NCBI RefSeq assembly: GCF_003070865.1
Contig: NZ_CP026948.1
Location: 1,550,001 to 1,614,000 of the forward strand
DNA length: 64,000 nt
Source: Corynebacterium liangguodongii
GTDB taxonomy: Bacteria; Actinomycetota; Actinomycetes; Mycobacteriales; Mycobacteriaceae
Reading direction: 5' to 3'
Below the pieces are notes generated by a model, which did not search any database, had not been told where the DNA came from, and was given only the letters and a program-made list of their open reading frames with translations. The position numbers and the translations under genes are program-made. Below are positions 1-9,769 of the stretch, one piece after another. Every line of letters starts with the position of its first letter. Positions within the stretch are counted from its first letter, which is position 1.

Positions 1-1356
1 GGTGATCACCTGGGCGATCTTGTCCTCGCCCCACCGCTCGGCGGCATAAGTGATCATCTCGCCGCGGCGGCGGTCGTCGAAGTCGATATCGATATCGGGT
101 GCGGAGGGCCGCTCCGGGTTCAAAAACCTCTCAAAGAGCAGGCCGTGCTCCATCGGGTCGATGTTGGTAATCGTCAGCGCGTAGGCCACCAGCGAACCTG
201 CGGCCGAGCCGCGGCCCGGGCCGACGCGGATGCCCACCTCGCGGGCGTGCTTAATCAGCTCGGCGACGATGAGGAAGTAGGACGGGTAGCCCTTCATGTC
301 AATGACGTCGACCTCGTAGTTCGCCCGCTCGATGTAGTCCGCGGGAACCTCCTCGCCGGGGAACCGATCCTCCAGGCCGCGAATGACCTCCTTGCGCAGC
401 CACGTCGTCGGCGTCTCGCCCTCGGGCACGTCCGCAATAGGCATGCGGTCGTAGGGGTGTTCCTCCCACAGCTCGGAGTAGTCGCCGACCCGCTCCGCGA
501 TCCACAGCGTGTTATCGCAGCCGTCGGGGACCATGGAGTCCCAGGTCTCCCGCATCTGGGCGGCGGATTTGATGTAGTAGCCGGTGCCGTCGAACTTGAA
601 CCGGTCCGGGTCCATGAGCGTCTTGCCGGTTTGCACGCACAGCATCGCCTCGTGGGCCGGGGCCTGAGATTCCAGCACGTAGTGGCAGTCATTTGTCACC
701 AGGGGCGGAAGCTCGAGGATCTCGCCGATCTTGAGCAGATCCTCCCTCACCCGCCGCTCGATGTGCAGGCCGTGATCCATCAGCTCGAGGAAGTAGTTAT
801 CTTTGCCGTAGATGTCCTGCCACATCGCCGCCGCCTCCAGCGCGGCGTCAAACTGCCCGAGCCGCAGGCGGGTCTGCACGTCCCCCGAGGGACAGCCCGT
901 GGTGGCAATAATGCCGTCTGCATGTTCGGCGATAAGCTCGGCATCCATACGCGGCCACTTACCCAGCTGGCCCTCGTACGAGGCCAGGGAGGAGAGCCTG
1001 AACAGGTTGCGCAGACCGGTCGCGTTCTCCGCCAGCATGGTTTGGTGGAGGTAGGCGCCGGAGGCGGAGACATCATCACTCTTTTGATCGGGCGTGCCCC
1101 ACGTGACGCGCTTTTTGTTAAAGCGAGACTCCGGAGCCATATATGCCTCGATGCCGATGATCGGCTTGATCCCGGCGGAGACCATCTTGCGGTAGAACGC
1201 GTTAGAGCCAAACATGTTGCCGTGGTCCGTCATGCCAACGGCCGGCATGTTCTGCCGCGCGACCTCCTCGGCGAGCAGGTCCACCTTTGCCATCCCGTCG
1301 AGCATGGAGAACTCGGTGTGGTTGTGCAGGTGGACGAAGGAGGAATTCTTGGCCAT
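1..1356 (-). CDS. dnaE: DNA polymerase III alpha subunit, 3' end outside window
   Basis: This is the N-terminal 452 codons of the replicative DNA polymerase; the gene runs off the left edge. The protein opens [21 protein letters not shown], giving the PHP-domain HxH pair at residues 9-13. The polymerase palm motif PDIDIDFD lies at about residues 420-427, with the paired aspartates that bind catalytic metal in family C polymerases. The ATG at 1356 is where the conserved PHP sequence begins. It lies downstream of the exporter permease on the same strand, with a 35 bp gap that holds a weak GC hairpin. The short lead into the PHP domain is typical of DnaE1 of actinobacteria. Identity is secure; the C-terminal domains cannot be inspected. 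Confidence 0.97.
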   Translation of the reverse strand, partial: MAKNSSFVHLHNHTEFSMLDGMAKVDLLAEEVARQNMPAVGMTDHGNMFGSNAFYRKMVSAGIKPIIGIEAYMAPESRFNKKRVTWGTPDQKSDDVSASGAYLHQTMLAENATGLRNLFRLSSLASYEGQLGKWPRMDAELIAEHADGIIATTGCPSGDVQTRLRLGQFDAALEAAAMWQDIYGKDNYFLELMDHGLHIERRVREDLLKIGEILELPPLVTNDCHYVLESQAPAHEAMLCVQTGKTLMDPDRFKFDGTGYYIKSAAQMRETWDSMVPDGCDNTLWIAERVGDYSELWEEHPYDRMPIADVPEGETPTTWLRKEVIRGLEDRFPGEEVPADYIERANYEVDVIDMKGYPSYFLIVAELIKHAREVGIRVGPGRGSAAGSLVAYALTITNIDPMEHGLLFERFLNPERPSAPDIDIDFDDRRRGEMITYAAERWGEDKIAQVIT

Positions 1357-1370
1357 GCGGGCTATCCTAT

Positions 1371-1391
1371 CCCCCGCGTCAACCGGGGGTC
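1371..1391 (-). terminator. weak GC hairpin between exporter permease and dnaE
   Basis: On the minus strand ACCCCC and GGGGGAT arms face each other across an 8-base loop just after the permease stop codon. There is no U-run, so it may only weaken readthrough into dnaE. Confidence 0.3.
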
Positions 1392-2654
1392 TTACTCGTA
1401 GCGCAATGCGTCAATAGGCTGCATCTTCGCCGCCTTCGACGCGGGGTATGCCCCGAAGAACACCCCCGTGGCCAGAGAAAATACCAAAGACATGAGGACC
1501 GCGCCGAGCGGGGGCGCGACGAAGGCATCAAACGCCGCGGTGGCGGCCATTCCGATGGCCGAGCCCAGCACGATGCCGATCACCCCGCCGATGAGGCACA
1601 CCAAGATCGCCTCGACGATGAACTGCGTGCGGATATCCGCCTGGGTCGCCCCCAGCGCCTTACGGATGCCGATCTCGCGGGTGCGTTCCGTCACCGTAAT
1701 CAACATGATGTTCATCACCCCGATGCCGCCGACTACGAGCGAGATGCCACCGATCGAGGAGAGAACCTTGGAGATGATCCCGAAGACGTTCGTGAGCTCC
1801 TCGAGCCCCTTGGACAAGTCAATGACCGTGATCTCGTAGTCCTCGTTGTGCTCGTACCAGCGGTTGACGTAGTTCTGCAGCTCCGACTGGAACGCAGTGG
1901 TGTCCTCCCCGGGACGCGACTGCACTGAGAAGCTATCGAGCGCGTCGACCTTCTCCCCTACACGGTCGGACGCCTCAAGCGGTATGAACATTTCGGCCGC
2001 CGGGGAGGCGCCGAACATCCCGGAGTTTCCTTCGTTCTCCAGCACGCCGACGACGGTGAACACCGCGGTGTTCGACCCGACGGTCACATCGATGCGCTCG
2101 CCGAGCGCGCCCTGGGCGTCCCCGCCGAACATGCTCTCCACCACGGCGGAAGAGACCACCGTGACCGGCCTGCCTTGGGAGATGTCCTCGCCGCTAAACC
2201 CGCGTCCGAACTGGACGTTTTTATTGCGCATAGCCAGCGTGTCCGCCAGGGCAGCAGAGATGGTGGCGGTCTCCTTGGCCTCCCCCGCGGTGATCTCGCC
2301 GGTGTTGGAGACGGAGTTCTCCACGTCAACTCCCTGGATCCGCGGCCCGAAGTGCTCGCGCATCTGCGCAATCTGATCGAAAGAGACCTGATCTTGTTCC
2401 TCGGTCGGAGGCTCACCCATCCCTGGGATCGTCTCGGCGCCGTCCTTGGGCCGCTCGTGCACCATGACAACGTGGTTGGTCGCCCCCACGCCCTCGATGG
2501 AGGACATGACCTGGTTTTGCAGGCCCGCGCCCAGGGTCATGATGATGATCACGGCCATGATGCCGATGATGATGCCCAGCAGCGTGAGCAAGGAACGCAG
2601 CTTGTTGTTGTTCAGGCTGGATGCGGCCAGGCGGATCGATTCGCGAATATCCAT
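1392..2654 (-). CDS. MacB/FtsX-type ABC transporter permease
   Basis: A 420-residue integral membrane subunit of a MacB-like efflux or export system. It has the family layout: an N-terminal helix (about residues 17-42, rich in Leu/Ile after [14 protein letters not shown]), a large extracytoplasmic domain (about 45-280), then three C-terminal helices. The signature [26 protein letters not shown] sits near residues 308-340 and the end reads PIDALRYE, both standard for MacB permeases. Its ATG is 4 bp after the stop of the ATPase gene, and the fusion-protein gene lies upstream, so the three form one operon encoding a tripartite exporter. The substrate cannot be told from sequence; macrolides, peptides and lipids are all known for relatives. 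Confidence 0.9.
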   Translation of the reverse strand: MDIRESIRLAASSLNNNKLRSLLTLLGIIIGIMAVIIIMTLGAGLQNQVMSSIEGVGATNHVVMVHERPKDGAETIPGMGEPPTEEQDQVSFDQIAQMREHFGPRIQGVDVENSVSNTGEITAGEAKETATISAALADTLAMRNKNVQFGRGFSGEDISQGRPVTVVSSAVVESMFGGDAQGALGERIDVTVGSNTAVFTVVGVLENEGNSGMFGASPAAEMFIPLEASDRVGEKVDALDSFSVQSRPGEDTTAFQSELQNYVNRWYEHNEDYEITVIDLSKGLEELTNVFGIISKVLSSIGGISLVVGGIGVMNIMLITVTERTREIGIRKALGATQADIRTQFIVEAILVCLIGGVIGIVLGSAIGMAATAAFDAFVAPPLGAVLMSLVFSLATGVFFGAYPASKAAKMQPIDALRYE

Positions 2655-2658
2655 AGCG

Positions 2659-3405
2659 CTAGACCTCCCCCGCCGGGGCGACGGGCTGCGGCCGGCGGAC
2701 CTTGGCCACGTGGCCGTCCATCATCTCGACGACCCGCTGGGTCTCCTCGGCAAGCTCCGGGTTGTGGGTAATAAAGACGATGGCCTTGCCCAGGTCCTCG
2801 TGGAGCTCGTGGAAGAGGTCCATGACCATCCGGCCGGTCCGGGAGTCGAGGGCGCCGGTGGGCTCATCAGCAAGCAGCAGATCCGGGTCATTGGCGAGGC
2901 TGCGCGCGATGGCCACGCGCTGCTTTTGCCCGCCCGAGAGCTCGTTGGGCAAGTGGTTGAGGCGATCCCCCATCCCCATCTTGCCCAAAAGCTCGGCGGC
3001 GACCTCTTCGCGCTCCGCCTTGTCCACCCCTGCGTACATCATGGGCATGGCGACGTTTTGCAGGGCGTCGATACGCCCAATGAGGTTGAAGTTTTGGAAG
3101 ATAAACCCGATGTTTTGGCTGCGGTAGCTCGCCAGCTCCTTGTCTTGTTTGGCGTAGACGGGCTCGCCGTTGAACGCGTAGGCACCCTCGGTGGGCCGAT
3201 CGAGCATGCCGATGAGGTTCATCAGGGTCGACTTGCCGCAGCCGGAAGGGCCGACGATGGAGACGAATTCTCCCTGCTCGGTGTAGAAGTCGATGCCATG
3301 GAGCACGCGCACCTCGCTCGGCTCTCCCGGGTTGTAGGTTTTGACGATTCGCCGCATGTCGATAAGCAGGCCGGACTCGGCCATCGACGCGTTTGGAGTA
3401 CCCAC
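2659..3405 (-). CDS. MacB-like ABC transporter ATP-binding protein
   Basis: A 248-residue cytoplasmic ATPase of the LolD/MacB class. Visible motifs are Walker A GPSGCGKST (about residues 52-60), signature LSGGQ (about 157), Walker B LLLADEP followed by the D-loop TGALDS, and the switch histidine in FITHN. The GTG at 3405 is one base downstream of the fusion-protein stop; an internal ATG at 3384 (MAESGLL) is an alternative start. It would power the downstream permease, with the upstream lipoprotein as the membrane fusion partner. High confidence in class, none in substrate. Confidence 0.9.
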   Translation of the reverse strand: MGTPNASMAESGLLIDMRRIVKTYNPGEPSEVRVLHGIDFYTEQGEFVSIVGPSGCGKSTLMNLIGMLDRPTEGAYAFNGEPVYAKQDKELASYRSQNIGFIFQNFNLIGRIDALQNVAMPMMYAGVDKAEREEVAAELLGKMGMGDRLNHLPNELSGGQKQRVAIARSLANDPDLLLADEPTGALDSRTGRMVMDLFHELHEDLGKAIVFITHNPELAEETQRVVEMMDGHVAKVRRPQPVAPAGEV

Positions 3406-3406
3406 G

Positions 3407-5008
3407 CTACCGCGCCTTGTTTTCGCTCGTGCCGCCCTTGTCCGCGCCCGAGCGGGCCGCGGCGACGTCCTCCGGCTTGAAGTTCGGGTCAGTAATGGAT
3501 ACCGCCTCGCCGACCTTGTCGCGGTACTGGTCCGGCCAGTTGATCACGATCTCACCCGGCTTGAGCTCGCCGCCGGTCACGGCAACGTCGACGTCGTTCT
3601 CGGCGCCGGTGTCCACCACGCGCTCCTCCACGGTCCCGCGGTTCTCGCCCTCGCCGGCGGCGAGCACCAACACCTTCTTCTTCCCGCCGTCATCGAAGAC
3701 GGCGTCGAGAGGCACCGACAACGCATCGGGCGCCTCGTCGGTGATGATCTCGGCTCGCGCGCTGCCGCCGAGCAGTAGGCCCGCCTTATCGCCGGTGACC
3801 TCGATATCGACGGGGAACATCACCGCTCCGTCGGACTTCTTCCCGCCGCCTTGGACGGGCACCTCGTCGGAGGAGCCGACCGGGGAGATCCAGGAGACCC
3901 GCCCCTGGAATTCCTTATCGCCCGTCGCCGTGGAGGTAAACGTCACCCGGTTGCCGTTAGCGATGTTCGGGATGTCGCTCTCGCGCACCTTCGTGTGGAT
4001 GATGAGGCGGGAATCATCCGCGATGGTTACGAGCTTGCCCTGCGGGACGTCGCCTTCCTTGACATCGACGCTGGTGACCAGGCCGGCCATCGGCGCCGTG
4101 ACGGTTGCCGATTGCACCTGGTATTCCAGCGAGCCGTCCCCCTCGCTGGTGCCGGCGAGATCCGCCTTGCGCCAGGCAGAATCCGCCTGCCGCTTAAGCG
4201 CGTCGCGCTCCTGCGCCGCCTGGGTGTAGGCGGCATCCAGCTGCGCCTGGGCCTGCTGGAGCGCCGCGGACGCCTGGGCGATGTTCGCCTGGCGCGCGGC
4301 CTCCTCCTGCGCGGGGTCGACCTGCGGGAGCTGCGCGGGGGCGGGCTGGGCCTCCGGGGCCGGTGCGGGAGCCGGTGCCGGGGCTGGTGGCTGCGGGGCG
4401 GGATCGGGCGCACCGCCGCCCGATCCGAGCTGGCCAAGCAGGCGTTTGATCTGGTTAGCTGAGGCGTCCATCTTCACCGGCGCCTCGCCCGCGACGGCGG
4501 CGTCGTAGGCCGCCTGCGCCTGGTTCACGGCCGCCTGGGCCTGCGCGATCGCCGGGTGGACGCCGCGGTTGATCTGATCGCGGGCGGCGTCGAGCTGAGC
4601 CTGGGCATCTTGGGCCGCGGCCACCGCGTCGGCCTGCGCGCTCGCCTGCTGGGCTTGCTGCTGCTCGAGCTGGCGCTCGGCGGCGGAGGAGTCAAGTTCT
4701 AGGAGGAACTGGTCGACGCTGACCCGATCCCCGGTGCCCACGGCAACGCGGAGAACCGGGGACTGCAGCGCGGTGGTCACGCTCATGGAGCGGATCGGCC
4801 CGACGTTGCCGTTGACGACGACGCTGTTGCGCACGTCATCGGCCGCGGCCACCGTGTAGTCGCCCGCGGCGAGCCCCTCTTTTTTCTTCTCTTCGCCGCC
4901 GCCGACCCCGCACGCGGAAGTACACAGCAACGCCGCGGCGGCGAGCGCCGCAAGGGCACGCTTAGCGGGCCGGTTGACGGTGGAATCGGGTCCAGGGACA
5001 GATACCAA
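3407..5008 (-). CDS. membrane fusion (HlyD/MacA-like) lipoprotein
   Basis: A 533-residue periplasmic adaptor for the ABC exporter encoded downstream. The N terminus is a lipoprotein signal peptide with lipobox TSAC and lipidated cysteine at about residue 33. A biotinyl-lipoyl-like half, a long alanine/glutamine-rich helical hairpin (about 105-290) and a beta-barrel region (about 300-460) follow, as in MacA/HlyD proteins. The tip of the helical hairpin carries a Pro-Ala-rich insert (about residues 203-235, repeated APAPAP), which is unusual because proline breaks such coiled coils. The start is a TTG at 5008 with GAGGAG six bases upstream; no better in-frame start precedes the signal peptide. 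Confidence 0.85.
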   Translation of the reverse strand: MVSVPGPDSTVNRPAKRALAALAAAALLCTSACGVGGGEEKKKEGLAAGDYTVAAADDVRNSVVVNGNVGPIRSMSVTTALQSPVLRVAVGTGDRVSVDQFLLELDSSAAERQLEQQQAQQASAQADAVAAAQDAQAQLDAARDQINRGVHPAIAQAQAAVNQAQAAYDAAVAGEAPVKMDASANQIKRLLGQLGSGGGAPDPAPQPPAPAPAPAPAPEAQPAPAQLPQVDPAQEEAARQANIAQASAALQQAQAQLDAAYTQAAQERDALKRQADSAWRKADLAGTSEGDGSLEYQVQSATVTAPMAGLVTSVDVKEGDVPQGKLVTIADDSRLIIHTKVRESDIPNIANGNRVTFTSTATGDKEFQGRVSWISPVGSSDEVPVQGGGKKSDGAVMFPVDIEVTGDKAGLLLGGSARAEIITDEAPDALSVPLDAVFDDGGKKKVLVLAAGEGENRGTVEERVVDTGAENDVDVAVTGGELKPGEIVINWPDQYRDKVGEAVSITDPNFKPEDVAAARSGADKGGTSENKAR

Positions 5009-5061
5009 TGATGCTCCTCACGGGTGCCTCGCGCGGCGGCAAAGTCGTACGAATCTAACTC

Positions 5062-5086
5062 GTCCAGACTATACACTCCGCCGGCG
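5062..5086 (-). promoter_or_regulatory. possible promoter of the ABC exporter operon
   Basis: On the minus strand TGTATAGT resembles an extended -10 element about 60 bp ahead of the TTG start of the fusion-protein gene. No convincing -35 is seen. Confidence 0.3.
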
Positions 5087-5109
5087 CATCTCGCCCCCTG
5101 GCAGCGGCG

Positions 5110-5634
5110 CTACTGCGGCCGCACCGGCGCAATAGCGAAGGACCCCCATGCCGCGTCCGCCGGCAAGGCCTCGACGGCGAAGACCCCCGCTTCCCCTCGG
5201 ATGCGAGCAAGCTCCTCGCCCGGCGCGTAGACGACGGCACCGATAACGCCGTCCCTCTTTTCCCCGCTCGCCGCTAGCCTGCGGGCCTCGCGCGCGAAGA
5301 CGTCCGCCCGGTCCTCGCCGCCCGTGGGTTCGGGGACTGCCCGGGGCGCTACCGCGTCGAATACGATCGCGCTGACTCTGCCCGCCGGGCGCAGCGCTGC
5401 GGCGGCCGCCTCGAAGCTGCTCTCGCGCTCGAAGCTCACGAGCGCGAACGAGGGCGGGGCGTCTTCGCGTATCGACGCCCCCACGCGCGCCAGGTATTCC
5501 TCCGGCGTGTCCTCCGGCTCCATGCCGAGGTGGTCTCCCTGGTAGGTCGGCTCCGGCGCCGCCGCGAGGCCGAGGGCATAGAGCCCGCCGGCGGCGAGGG
5601 CGACGGCGCAGAGCAACGCGATGGCCTTCCTCAC
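5110..5634 (-). CDS. membrane-anchored protein of unknown function, coupled to rluD
   Basis: I do not recognise this 174-residue protein. It begins [21 protein letters not shown], a single N-terminal hydrophobic segment that could be an anchor or uncleaved signal; the rest is soluble, rich in Ala, Glu and Arg. The GTG start at 5634 overlaps the rluD stop in a GTGA arrangement, so translation is probably coupled. It carries a one-mismatch copy of the dispersed 13-mer at 5467. Conservation of position beside lspA and rluD might suggest an envelope role, but nothing in the sequence shows one. Confidence 0.7.
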   Translation of the reverse strand: MRKAIALLCAVALAAGGLYALGLAAAPEPTYQGDHLGMEPEDTPEEYLARVGASIREDAPPSFALVSFERESSFEAAAAALRPAGRVSAIVFDAVAPRAVPEPTGGEDRADVFAREARRLAASGEKRDGVIGAVVYAPGEELARIRGEAGVFAVEALPADAAWGSFAIAPVRPQ

Positions 5635-6557
5635 CCGCGCAGCACCTCCAGCGCCCGGTTGAGGTCCTCCGGGTAGGGTGAGGAGACCTCCATGAACTCG
5701 CCGGTGCGCGGGTGAGTAAAGCCCAGCGTCGCGGCGTGGAGCCACTGCCGCGTAAGGCCGACGCGTGCGGCGAGGGTGGGATCGCTGCCGTACATCGGGT
5801 CCCCCACGCAGGGGTGCCCGACCGCGGAGAAGTGCACGCGGATCTGGTGGGTGCGCCCCGTCTCGATGTGGATCTTGAGCAGGCTGGCCTCACGGAAGGC
5901 CTCGATAAGCTCGTAGTGGGTCACGGCGTGGCGCCCGCTCGTCGTCACCGCGAACTTCCACCCGGAAGACGGGTGGCGGCCAATCGGCGCGTCGATCGTG
6001 CCAACGATCGGGTCGGGCAGCCCCTGGACCACCGCATGGTAGGTCTTTTCCACGGTGCGTTCCTTAAAGGCCCTCTTGAGCACCGAATACCCCTGGATGC
6101 TGTTTGCCACGACCATGACCCCGGAGGTGCCCACGTCGAGGCGCTGGACAATGCCTTTGCGCTCGGGCGGCCCGGCGTCGGGAAGCGTGTAGCCCATGGC
6201 CTGGAGCCCGCCGACGACCGTCGGCCCCTCCCACCCCAGCGTCGGGTGGGCGGCGACGCCGACGGGCTTATCCACCGCGATGACGTCGTCGTCGTGGTAG
6301 AGGATCTCTAGCCCATCGACGCGCTCCGCCTTCGGCATGGGGGCTTGCTTGGGGTCGGGCAGCGTTGCCTCGAGCAGCGCCCCGGCGCGCACGCGGTCGG
6401 ATTTGGAGACCTGTGTGGCGTCGATAAGCACTGCCCCGGCGGTGACGATGTCTGCCGCCGCGCTGCGCGAGAGCCCGAAGAGCTTGGACACAGCGGCATC
6501 CGCGCGCAGCCCATCGAGCCCCTCCGGGATCGGGAGGGCGCGGTACTCACCCGACAT
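5631..6557 (-). CDS. rluD: RluA-family 23S rRNA pseudouridine synthase
   Basis: A 308-residue enzyme that isomerises uridines in 23S rRNA, most likely RluD type. An S4 RNA-binding domain occupies about residues 14-75 ([18 protein letters not shown]) and the catalytic domain follows. The catalytic aspartate lies in QRLDVGTSG near residue 140, the RLD motif of the RluA family; RTHQIRVHF is present towards the C terminus. The ATG at 6557 (MSGEYRALP) overlaps the 3' end of lspA by 11 bp, and its own stop overlaps the next gene, so lspA-rluD-5110 gene is one transcription unit. An exact copy of the 13-mer repeat encodes LIDA in the S4 domain. Confidence 0.93.
   Translation of the reverse strand: MSGEYRALPIPEGLDGLRADAAVSKLFGLSRSAAADIVTAGAVLIDATQVSKSDRVRAGALLEATLPDPKQAPMPKAERVDGLEILYHDDDVIAVDKPVGVAAHPTLGWEGPTVVGGLQAMGYTLPDAGPPERKGIVQRLDVGTSGVMVVANSIQGYSVLKRAFKERTVEKTYHAVVQGLPDPIVGTIDAPIGRHPSSGWKFAVTTSGRHAVTHYELIEAFREASLLKIHIETGRTHQIRVHFSAVGHPCVGDPMYGSDPTLAARVGLTRQWLHAATLGFTHPRTGEFMEVSSPYPEDLNRALEVLRG
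6417..6429 (-). repeat. dispersed 13-mer copy 1 (GCTTATCGACGCC)
   Basis: Exact copy, minus orientation, inside rluD, read in the phase CTT-ATC-GAC-GCC (Leu-Ile-Asp-Ala). Confidence 0.6.
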
Positions 6558-7071
6558 CGGCCTGCCCCCGTTTCTCGGTGCGCCCGGCGGCGTACTCGGA
6601 GGCGAACACCGCCGCGACGAAGACGGCCACACCGGTCGTAATCGCGGCGTCCGCGATGTTGAACACGGCGAAGTTCCCCACCGAGATGTAGTCGACAACG
6701 TGGCCGAACCAGAAGCCGGGCTCGCGGAAGAGGCGATCGAGGAGGTTGCCCAGCGCACCCCCGGCGATCAGCGCGAGCCCGAGCGCCTCGAAGCGCCCCG
6801 TGATCCGCGGTGCAGCGATGAGCGCGCCGAGAACGAAGGCTAGCTGGATCGTTGTGAAGATCCACGTCGATCCCTGCCCCATGGAGAAGGCCGCTCCGGG
6901 GTTGAACAGGAGGTAGAGGCGGAACCAGTCGCCGATGAGGTAGACCGGCACGCCCGGCTCGAGCTGGCTGAGCATGAGCTGCTTGACCACCTGGTCCGCG
7001 GCCGCAACGGCCGCCATAATGCCGAGGATGAACCAGCTCCACCGGCCTCGAGTTTGTGTTGTTTCCTCCAT
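6547..7071 (-). CDS. lspA: lipoprotein signal peptidase (signal peptidase II)
   Basis: A 174-residue, four-helix membrane aspartyl protease that cleaves prolipoproteins before the lipidated cysteine. The two catalytic aspartates are in GNLLDR (about residue 121) and FNIADAAI (about 149), and the NPGAAFS motif is present. It would process the several lipoproteins of this window. The ATG at 7071 ([11 protein letters not shown]) was chosen; GTG at 7080 is possible. It is the first gene of the lspA-rluD unit and divergent from the lipoprotein gene at 7159. Confidence 0.94.
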   Translation of the reverse strand: MEETTQTRGRWSWFILGIMAAVAAADQVVKQLMLSQLEPGVPVYLIGDWFRLYLLFNPGAAFSMGQGSTWIFTTIQLAFVLGALIAAPRITGRFEALGLALIAGGALGNLLDRLFREPGFWFGHVVDYISVGNFAVFNIADAAITTGVAVFVAAVFASEYAAGRTEKRGQADVG

Positions 7072-7081
7072 TGTCTTCACT

Positions 7082-7108
7082 ACTCTAGCCCGTCTCCCCC
7101 CTCGACAA
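7082..7108 (-). promoter_or_regulatory. candidate lspA promoter
   Basis: Minus strand TTGTCG and TAGAGT with a 15-base spacer, the -10 lying about 10 bases before the lspA ATG. The intergenic region is shared with the divergent lipoprotein gene. Confidence 0.4.
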
Positions 7109-7158
7109 TGAGTTTCGGCGTCCACGGGGTAAGGCGCGGGGTGAGGTAGGTTCGATGT

Positions 7159-8079
7159 GTGATGATTCGGCGCTTGACTTCCGCTCTGGCCGCCTCCGCG
7201 GCGCTGGCCCTCGCAGGGTGCTCGGCCCCCGCCCAGGACCCGCTTGCGGAGGTCCCCGCCTTTGCCGTCGACGCCCCCACCGTAACCCTCCTCTCCCCCG
7301 GCACGGACCCGCAGCCGGTGGAGTATTCCGCCGCCCCAGAGTGGGAGAGCACCGTGGCGGTCTCCCACGGCATCGAGCAACGTCTCGCGCCTGCCGCGGA
7401 GGTTGACGCCGCTGCCCCCTCGGCGCAGGCCCCCGACCGGGTCGTGGTGCCGCTTACCGCCACGGCGGGCCCCGCCCCCAAGCCCGGGAAGGGCGAGGAC
7501 GAGGCGGCGCGCCGTGTGGATATCACCGTCGGCGCCGGCGGCGACGCGGGCTCGGCCGAGGGGTTTGCTCTGGCGTGGCGGGGCTCTGTCCAGGGAGCCA
7601 TCGACACGGTGAAGGTCTACGCGCCGGAAGGCTCCGCCGAGGCGGATCGCGAGCGGGTCGAATCGGCCCTGCTCGCCCTCGTCTCCGCCGCTGTCGTCTT
7701 TCCCGACCAGCCCGTCGGGGTCGGCGGGTCGTGGACGGTGACCAACCGGGTCACCGGGGATTCTTCTCTCGTGAGCACCACGACCTACACGCTCACCCGG
7801 CGCGAGGGCGAGACGGTGGGCCTCGACGTCGAGGTGGAACAGCGCCCGGCCGCCTCGACGCTGCGCATTGACAACGGGGACTCTGGCGCGCTGGACGGCC
7901 AGTCCCTCTTTGTCGAGGGCGCATCGACAACCTCGCGCGGCAGCATTGAGGTTGACCTTGGCCGCGCGCTGCCCACCCGCGGGCAGGTCTCCTCAACAAC
8001 CCGGGTGGTCTACGCCGGCCCGAGCGGGGATCTGCGCGTGGTCCAAGACATCTCCCGCGGAATCGAATACGGAGCGTGA
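7159..8079 (+). CDS. secreted lipoprotein of unknown function (DUF6263-like)
   Basis: A 306-residue lipoprotein: the signal peptide MMIRRLTSALAASAALALAGC ends in lipobox LAGC with cysteine about residue 21. The mature part looks like a beta-rich soluble domain with repeated VTVGA/VDLGRA strands and two Ser/Thr-rich turns, resembling the DUF6263 group of actinobacterial lipoproteins; I make that link tentatively. The start is GTG at 7159 or the adjacent ATG at 7162. The gene ends 4 bp before the ABC-F gene, so the two are co-transcribed. No catalytic motif is visible. Confidence 0.75.
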   Translation: MMIRRLTSALAASAALALAGCSAPAQDPLAEVPAFAVDAPTVTLLSPGTDPQPVEYSAAPEWESTVAVSHGIEQRLAPAAEVDAAAPSAQAPDRVVVPLTATAGPAPKPGKGEDEAARRVDITVGAGGDAGSAEGFALAWRGSVQGAIDTVKVYAPEGSAEADRERVESALLALVSAAVVFPDQPVGVGGSWTVTNRVTGDSSLVSTTTYTLTRREGETVGLDVEVEQRPAASTLRIDNGDSGALDGQSLFVEGASTTSRGSIEVDLGRALPTRGQVSSTTRVVYAGPSGDLRVVQDISRGIEYGA

Positions 8080-8083
8080 CACC

Positions 8084-9760
8084 GTGGTCGCACCTTTGCA
8101 CATCGGACTCGACGGCGTGTCCTTCGCCTACCCCGGCGGCCGCCGGGTGCTCACGGACGTCTCCTTCGCCGTCCCCTCGGGTTCCGTCACCGGCTTGATC
8201 GGCGAGAACGGGGCCGGAAAGTCCACCTTGCTCCGCATCATTTCCGGCTCGCTCGCCCCCGCGCGCGGGCGCGTGGTCACACCGCCGCGCACGGGTTTTA
8301 TCGCCCAAGAAACCTCGCTGCCCTTCAGCGAGCCCGCTTCCGCGCTTATCGACGCCGCAGTCGCCGAACTCCGCGACATCGAGCGCGACATCGCTACCCT
8401 GTCGGAGAAGTTCTCCGCCGAGCCGGACTCACCGGTGCTCGCCGCGGACTTCGACCGGGCGCTCGCCCGCGCGCAGAACTCCGGGGTGTGGGAGCTCGAC
8501 GCGCGCATCGCCTCCGTGCTCGCCGGCCTCGGCCTCGATGGCGTGGCTCTTACCACCCCGCTCGGCGAGATGTCCGGCGGGCAGCGCCGCCGGTTCGCCC
8601 TGGCCACGCTCCTGCTGCGCCCCGTCGACGCGATGGTTCTCGACGAGCCGACCAACCACTTAGACGACGCCGCCGTGGACTTCCTCGTCGGCGAGCTCGA
8701 CGCGTTTAACGGCCCGGTGCTCGTCGCCTCCCACGACCGCTACTTCCTCGACGCGGCCTGCGACGGGCTGGTTGACCTCGACCCCGCCCTCGGCGCAGAG
8801 GGCGGCTACGGTGAGGACACGCGCCAAGGCGCGCGGTTTACCGGGACCTTCAGCGACTACCTCAAGGCCCGCCATGCCCGCCGCGAGCGCTGGGCCAGCG
8901 ACTACGCCGCCCAAGAACACGAGCGGGAGCGGCTGGAAAAGGCCACTGCCCAGGGCTCGGACGATGTGTTCCACTCCGAGGAGAACAAGAGCGAGACGAG
9001 GGTGGCGGCGAAGTTCTACGCCGACAGGGCCGCAAAGACCGTAGGCGCCAGGAGGCGCTCCGCGCAGTCCCGCCTCGAGGCCCTCGAGCGCGCGGAGATC
9101 CCTCCTCCCCCCGCCCGGTTGACGTTCCGCGGCCTACCGCCGCACACGGCCACGAGCCTCGGCGTGCCCGCGGTGGTGGCCAAGGGGCTTGAGGTCGACG
9201 GGCGGCTCGCACCGCTCGACCTCAAGCTACAGCCCGGCGAGCAGCTGCTAGTGGAGGGGCCGAACGGCTCGGGTAAGTCGACCTTGCTGAAAATCCTCGA
9301 CGGCACCCTCAAGCACTTCGGCGGCGAGCTCGTCGTTCCGGAGGAGATCACGATCGCCCGCCTTGAGCAGGACGATGCGTGGTCCGACCTCGGCCGCACC
9401 GCCGCGGAGGTCTACGCCCCGCGCACCCCCTCCCTCGTCGAGCTCGGGCTCTTGAGCGAGGAGCAGGCGGCCACTGCGCTAGCCGATCTCTCCCTCGGTC
9501 AGCGCCGCCGCGTCTCCCTCGGCATGATCCTGGCCACCCCGCCAGACCTCCTCTTGCTCGACGAGCCCACGAACCACCTCTCCCTCGTCCTCGCCGAGGA
9601 GCTGGAAGAGGCGCTACTGGATTTTTCCGGCACCGCGATCATCACCAGCCACGACCGCTGGCTCCGGCGCCGCTGGCGCGAGCGCATCGCTCGCGGAGAT
9701 TCCCGCGCGCGGGTGCTCACGCTCTCGACGCTGTGGACCGAGGAGGTCTGGCGGGAGTAG
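8084..9760 (+). CDS. ABC-F family ATPase (ribosome-associated type)
   Basis: A 558-residue protein with two ABC cassettes and no membrane segment, the ABC-F layout. Cassette 1 has Walker A GENGAGKST (about 41-49), signature MSGGQRRR and Walker B VLDEPTNHLDD. Cassette 2 has GPNGSGKST, LSLGQRRR and LLLDEPTNHLS. A charged inter-cassette linker (about 255-345, RRERWASDYAAQEHERER) corresponds to the P-site tRNA interaction motif region. Family members act on the ribosome, some as translation factors and some protecting against antibiotics; this sequence does not decide which. GTG at 8084 has GGAGC eight bases upstream, and it follows the lipoprotein stop by 4 bp. Confidence 0.88.
   Translation: MVAPLHIGLDGVSFAYPGGRRVLTDVSFAVPSGSVTGLIGENGAGKSTLLRIISGSLAPARGRVVTPPRTGFIAQETSLPFSEPASALIDAAVAELRDIERDIATLSEKFSAEPDSPVLAADFDRALARAQNSGVWELDARIASVLAGLGLDGVALTTPLGEMSGGQRRRFALATLLLRPVDAMVLDEPTNHLDDAAVDFLVGELDAFNGPVLVASHDRYFLDAACDGLVDLDPALGAEGGYGEDTRQGARFTGTFSDYLKARHARRERWASDYAAQEHERERLEKATAQGSDDVFHSEENKSETRVAAKFYADRAAKTVGARRRSAQSRLEALERAEIPPPPARLTFRGLPPHTATSLGVPAVVAKGLEVDGRLAPLDLKLQPGEQLLVEGPNGSGKSTLLKILDGTLKHFGGELVVPEEITIARLEQDDAWSDLGRTAAEVYAPRTPSLVELGLLSEEQAATALADLSLGQRRRVSLGMILATPPDLLLLDEPTNHLSLVLAEELEEALLDFSGTAIITSHDRWLRRRWRERIARGDSRARVLTLSTLWTEEVWRE
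8344..8356 (+). repeat. dispersed 13-mer copy 2
   Basis: Exact GCTTATCGACGCC on the plus strand in the ABC-F gene, phase encoding Leu-Ile-Asp-Ala. Confidence 0.6.
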
Positions 9761-9769
9761 CGGCGCTGC

